A stretch of 64,000 nt of DNA. It comes from Sulfurimonas hongkongensis. Lineage in GTDB: Bacteria > Campylobacterota > Campylobacteria > Campylobacterales > Sulfurimonadaceae. The notes below the pieces were generated by a model. The model was given only the letters and a program-made list of their open reading frames with translations. It was not told where the DNA came from and did not search any database. Positions 62,323 through 64,000 of the stretch are shown here, in pieces. Each line of letters opens with the position of its first letter. Position 1 is the first letter of the stretch. Location: NCBI RefSeq assembly GCF_000445475.1, contig NZ_AUPZ01000013.1, positions 124,001-188,000 on the forward strand, in the 5' to 3' direction. The translations under genes and the position numbers were made by a program.

Positions 62323-63131
62323 ACCTCTTCTTTATGCCCGATAACTATCATAAATGCTAAAATTATAGATAGTGTCATTGATGCACCAAAAAGAGTAATT
62401 GCATCATTTACAACATCAAAAATAACTATATTGATGCTAAGATTTTCAAACTGGTCTTGTATCAAAGGTGCTGATGATATATAAACAAAGAGACCAAAAG
62501 TAATAATCCCAGCAATGATGGCATCTACAATGGCAAGTCTGAACAAAACAGCTGAGCGAAGCCAGATGGGTGCACCAAAGAGTGCCATGATACTCATTCT
62601 TTCATTATGTTTAAACTGCCAAATACGAAGCTCTTTAAAGATAAGAAGAGTAGTTACCACAAAAACAACGATGGCAAAAACAAATACAACTGTTTTAAAT
62701 AGCACTAAAAGTTTATATGTAGTGTCATGGTTATGAGAGAAATCCTCTATTTTGGTTATCGATTTTATCTTCAAAAGGTTTTCTCTTAGTTTCTTTATCT
62801 GATGGGGACTTGGATATTGAGTTAGGCTGAGCTTATAAAACTTTGGAAGAGTTAGTTTTAAAAGTTCCTTATTCTTCTTAGTTATACCACTATTTAACCT
62901 CTCTATAACACTGTCTGCTGAGAGTTCACTTACACTATATATAAGCTCACTTACATCCATTATCTCTCTATCTTGTAATTTTTTTTGACTTATGACAATG
63001 ATGGAGTAGTTGTTTGCTAAGTTTTGTTTATAAGCCTCCATAGTTCTATCTACAATTGTAAAAATTTGTATAGAAAAAAGTATGCTAACAAGTGCAATAA
63101 CTAAAGAGAAGTGATTTTTAAATGACTTCAT
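62319..63131 (-). CDS. ftsX: Cell division protein FtsX
   Basis: A 270-residue membrane protein with four helices (one at about 8-26; three at about 147-255) and a periplasmic loop of about 110 residues between TM1 and TM2, the FtsX topology. It forms the membrane part of the FtsEX complex that controls septal murein hydrolysis through EnvC-like factors. The start at 63131 ([10 protein letters not shown]) is chosen because GGGAG lies five bases upstream; an in-frame ATG at 63143 has a poorer site. The gene overlaps ftsE by 14 bases. Confidence 0.88.
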   Translation of the reverse strand: MKSFKNHFSLVIALVSILFSIQIFTIVDRTMEAYKQNLANNYSIIVISQKKLQDREIMDVSELIYSVSELSADSVIERLNSGITKKNKELLKLTLPKFYKLSLTQYPSPHQIKKLRENLLKIKSITKIEDFSHNHDTTYKLLVLFKTVVFVFAIVVFVVTTLLIFKELRIWQFKHNERMSIMALFGAPIWLRSAVLFRLAIVDAIIAGIITFGLFVYISSAPLIQDQFENLSINIVIFDVVNDAITLFGASMTLSIILAFMIVIGHKEEV

Positions 63132-63789
63132 GTATGCTCCCATACTCTATGTTGTAGTGCTTATAATCAACATTTAAATTTCTTGGAATGTTATGAGTTA
63201 CAACTATAACGGTAGTGTTTAACTGCTCATTTGCACCCTCTAAAAGGTTCCATATAAGCTGAGATGAGTAGTCATCTAAGTTACCAGTTGGCTCATCTGC
63301 TAAGATGAGTATCGGGTTGTGTGCTAGTGCTCTAGCCATAGCAACTCTTTGTTGCTCTCCACCACTAAGTTCTAGTGGATATTTTCCTGCTTGATGTTTG
63401 AGTCTAACATGCTTTAGAAGTGAATCAACTTGACTTTTAGTTACACCTTTTTCATATCCATTTATAATGAGAGGAAGCATAATGTTTTTCTCAATTGTCC
63501 ACTCTTTTACAAGCTTATAGTCTTGAAAAACTATACCAATATGTCTTCTTAGGAAGTTAAGTTTAGAAGTTGTAACACCACGAAGCTCTACTCCACCAAC
63601 TATCAAACTCCCTTGTTTGGCCTTTAGAGAGCCATAAAGAGATTTAAGTAGAGTTGACTTTCCACTTCCACTAGCTCCAGTTATAAAGATAAAACTACCA
63701 GAGTCAATGGAGAAGTTTGCCTTGTTTATAATCGTCTCATTGTTTGAGTATGAGAGAGATAAATCTTGTGCTATTATTACCTTATCCAT
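63118..63789 (-). CDS. ftsE: Cell division ATP-binding protein FtsE
   Basis: A 223-residue ABC ATPase. Walker A is [10 protein letters not shown], the Q-loop [11 protein letters not shown], the signature [15 protein letters not shown] and Walker [14 protein letters not shown], followed by a switch histidine in VTHNIPRN. Together with FtsX it powers conformational signalling to the periplasmic EnvC-like activator. ATG at 63789 overlaps the end of trmB by eight bases, so the four genes are one operon. Confidence 0.94.
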   Translation of the reverse strand: MDKVIIAQDLSLSYSNNETIINKANFSIDSGSFIFITGASGSGKSTLLKSLYGSLKAKQGSLIVGGVELRGVTTSKLNFLRRHIGIVFQDYKLVKEWTIEKNIMLPLIINGYEKGVTKSQVDSLLKHVRLKHQAGKYPLELSGGEQQRVAMARALAHNPILILADEPTGNLDDYSSQLIWNLLEGANEQLNTTVIVVTHNIPRNLNVDYKHYNIEYGSIHEVI

Positions 63790-64000
63790 GAAAAACCTCT
63801 TCTAGACATTTGTGTGCTAAAAGATTACTCTTGGAGCTTAGTGGAAGTGATGGATAGTAGGATGCCACCCTGTCTCTTACGATTATGTAGAGATGCTCAG
63901 GTCTATCAAAACTACCAAGAGAGACTCTAAACATAACACCACCATCAAGTCTATAAACTCTCTCAAAATGGATAAATCCGCCATCAAACTTTTTTGTAAC
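63782..64000 (-). CDS. trmB: tRNA (guanine-N7)-methyltransferase TrmB, C-terminal part
   Basis: A minus-strand frame enters at base 64000 and stops at 63782, giving the last 72 residues of a longer protein. Residues include [20 protein letters not shown] and [13 protein letters not shown], ending [12 protein letters not shown]. The fragment does not contain the SAM-binding part. The call rests on the C-terminal position upstream of ftsE: in C. jejuni trmB (Cj1278c) precedes ftsE, and campylobacterial TrmB has a long C-terminal extension. The product would methylate G46 of tRNAs. Confidence 0.65.
   Translation of the reverse strand, partial: VTKKFDGGFIHFERVYRLDGGVMFRVSLGSFDRPEHLYIIVRDRVASYYPSLPLSSKSNLLAHKCLEEVFHG

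Overview
The window is ordinary chromosome from a low-GC member of the Campylobacterota, most likely a Sulfurimonas-like chemolithotroph or denitrifier. Three things point there. Gene order repeatedly matches blocks I remember from Campylobacter jejuni. Family markers are present (DUF2018/HP0242, the Cj0977-type hotdog protein, FlgP/FlgQ, FlgR without a DNA-binding domain, a futalosine-type UbiD). There are also many c-type cytochromes and environmental signalling genes. Genes are tightly packed, often with 1-50 bp overlaps. No prophage, insertion-sequence transposase, CRISPR array or plasmid gene was seen.

Layout. 1-8.5 kb: a cut-off cytochrome, then ubiD-hemC-dsbC-like-fxsA-proS-hemA-prenyl synthase-secreted protein-DUF2018, all on the minus strand (haem, quinone and tRNA charging). 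8.6-12.3 kb: argB-lpxK-sugar aminotransferase-nadE. 12.4-18.5 kb: metallo-hydrolase, hotdog protein, cmoB, a repeat-filled gap, CDF transporter, MoaB-like protein, rny, formyl-THF cyclo-ligase. 18.6-23.1 kb: TlpA lipoprotein, ftsY, radA, small unknown, carbonic anhydrase, fliL. 23.2-27.9 kb: histidine kinase, OmpR regulator, Spy/CpxP-like protein, cytochrome b561 fused to a dihaem domain, separate dihaem cytochrome, SHP-like cytochrome and EF-hand protein. This reads as one regulated periplasmic electron-transfer cluster and is the most distinctive locus here. 28-31.1 kb: chemoreceptor and diguanylate cyclase. 31.2-41 kb: acpS, thiS, response regulator, gdhA, five-PAS hybrid kinase with REC-GGDEF partner, deaminase, patatin, PII. 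41.3-49.5 kb: gyrA-flgP-flgQ-flgR-asd-UPF0114-hemE-radical SAM. 49.5-49.9 kb: two identical tRNA-Asn genes and a CAT-anticodon tRNA. 50-54.3 kb: RND permease, ftsL-like, rsmH. 54.4-56.3 kb: DUF59, NnrS-like and DUF2249 genes. 56.4-59.3 kb: complete proline pathway proA, proB, proC. 59.6-64 kb: thrC, EnvC-like factor, ftsX, ftsE and the 3' end of trmB.

Three gaps (14.4-14.7, 34.3-34.46 and 59.3-59.6 kb) hold related palindromic repeats. Two copies of a long hairpin module differ by apparent compensatory base changes. Two REPIN-like inverted hairpin pairs lie in opposite orientation. A short box resembling TGACAAARTAAARTKAAGG recurs near gene starts. No RAYT transposase lies in the window, so the mobiliser, if any, is elsewhere. 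Other unusual points are a prolyl-tRNA synthetase without its editing domain, the b561-dihaem fusion, and an EnvC-like protein that has lost the expected zinc ligands.

All family names come from reading translated sequence and remembered family features; no database search was run.
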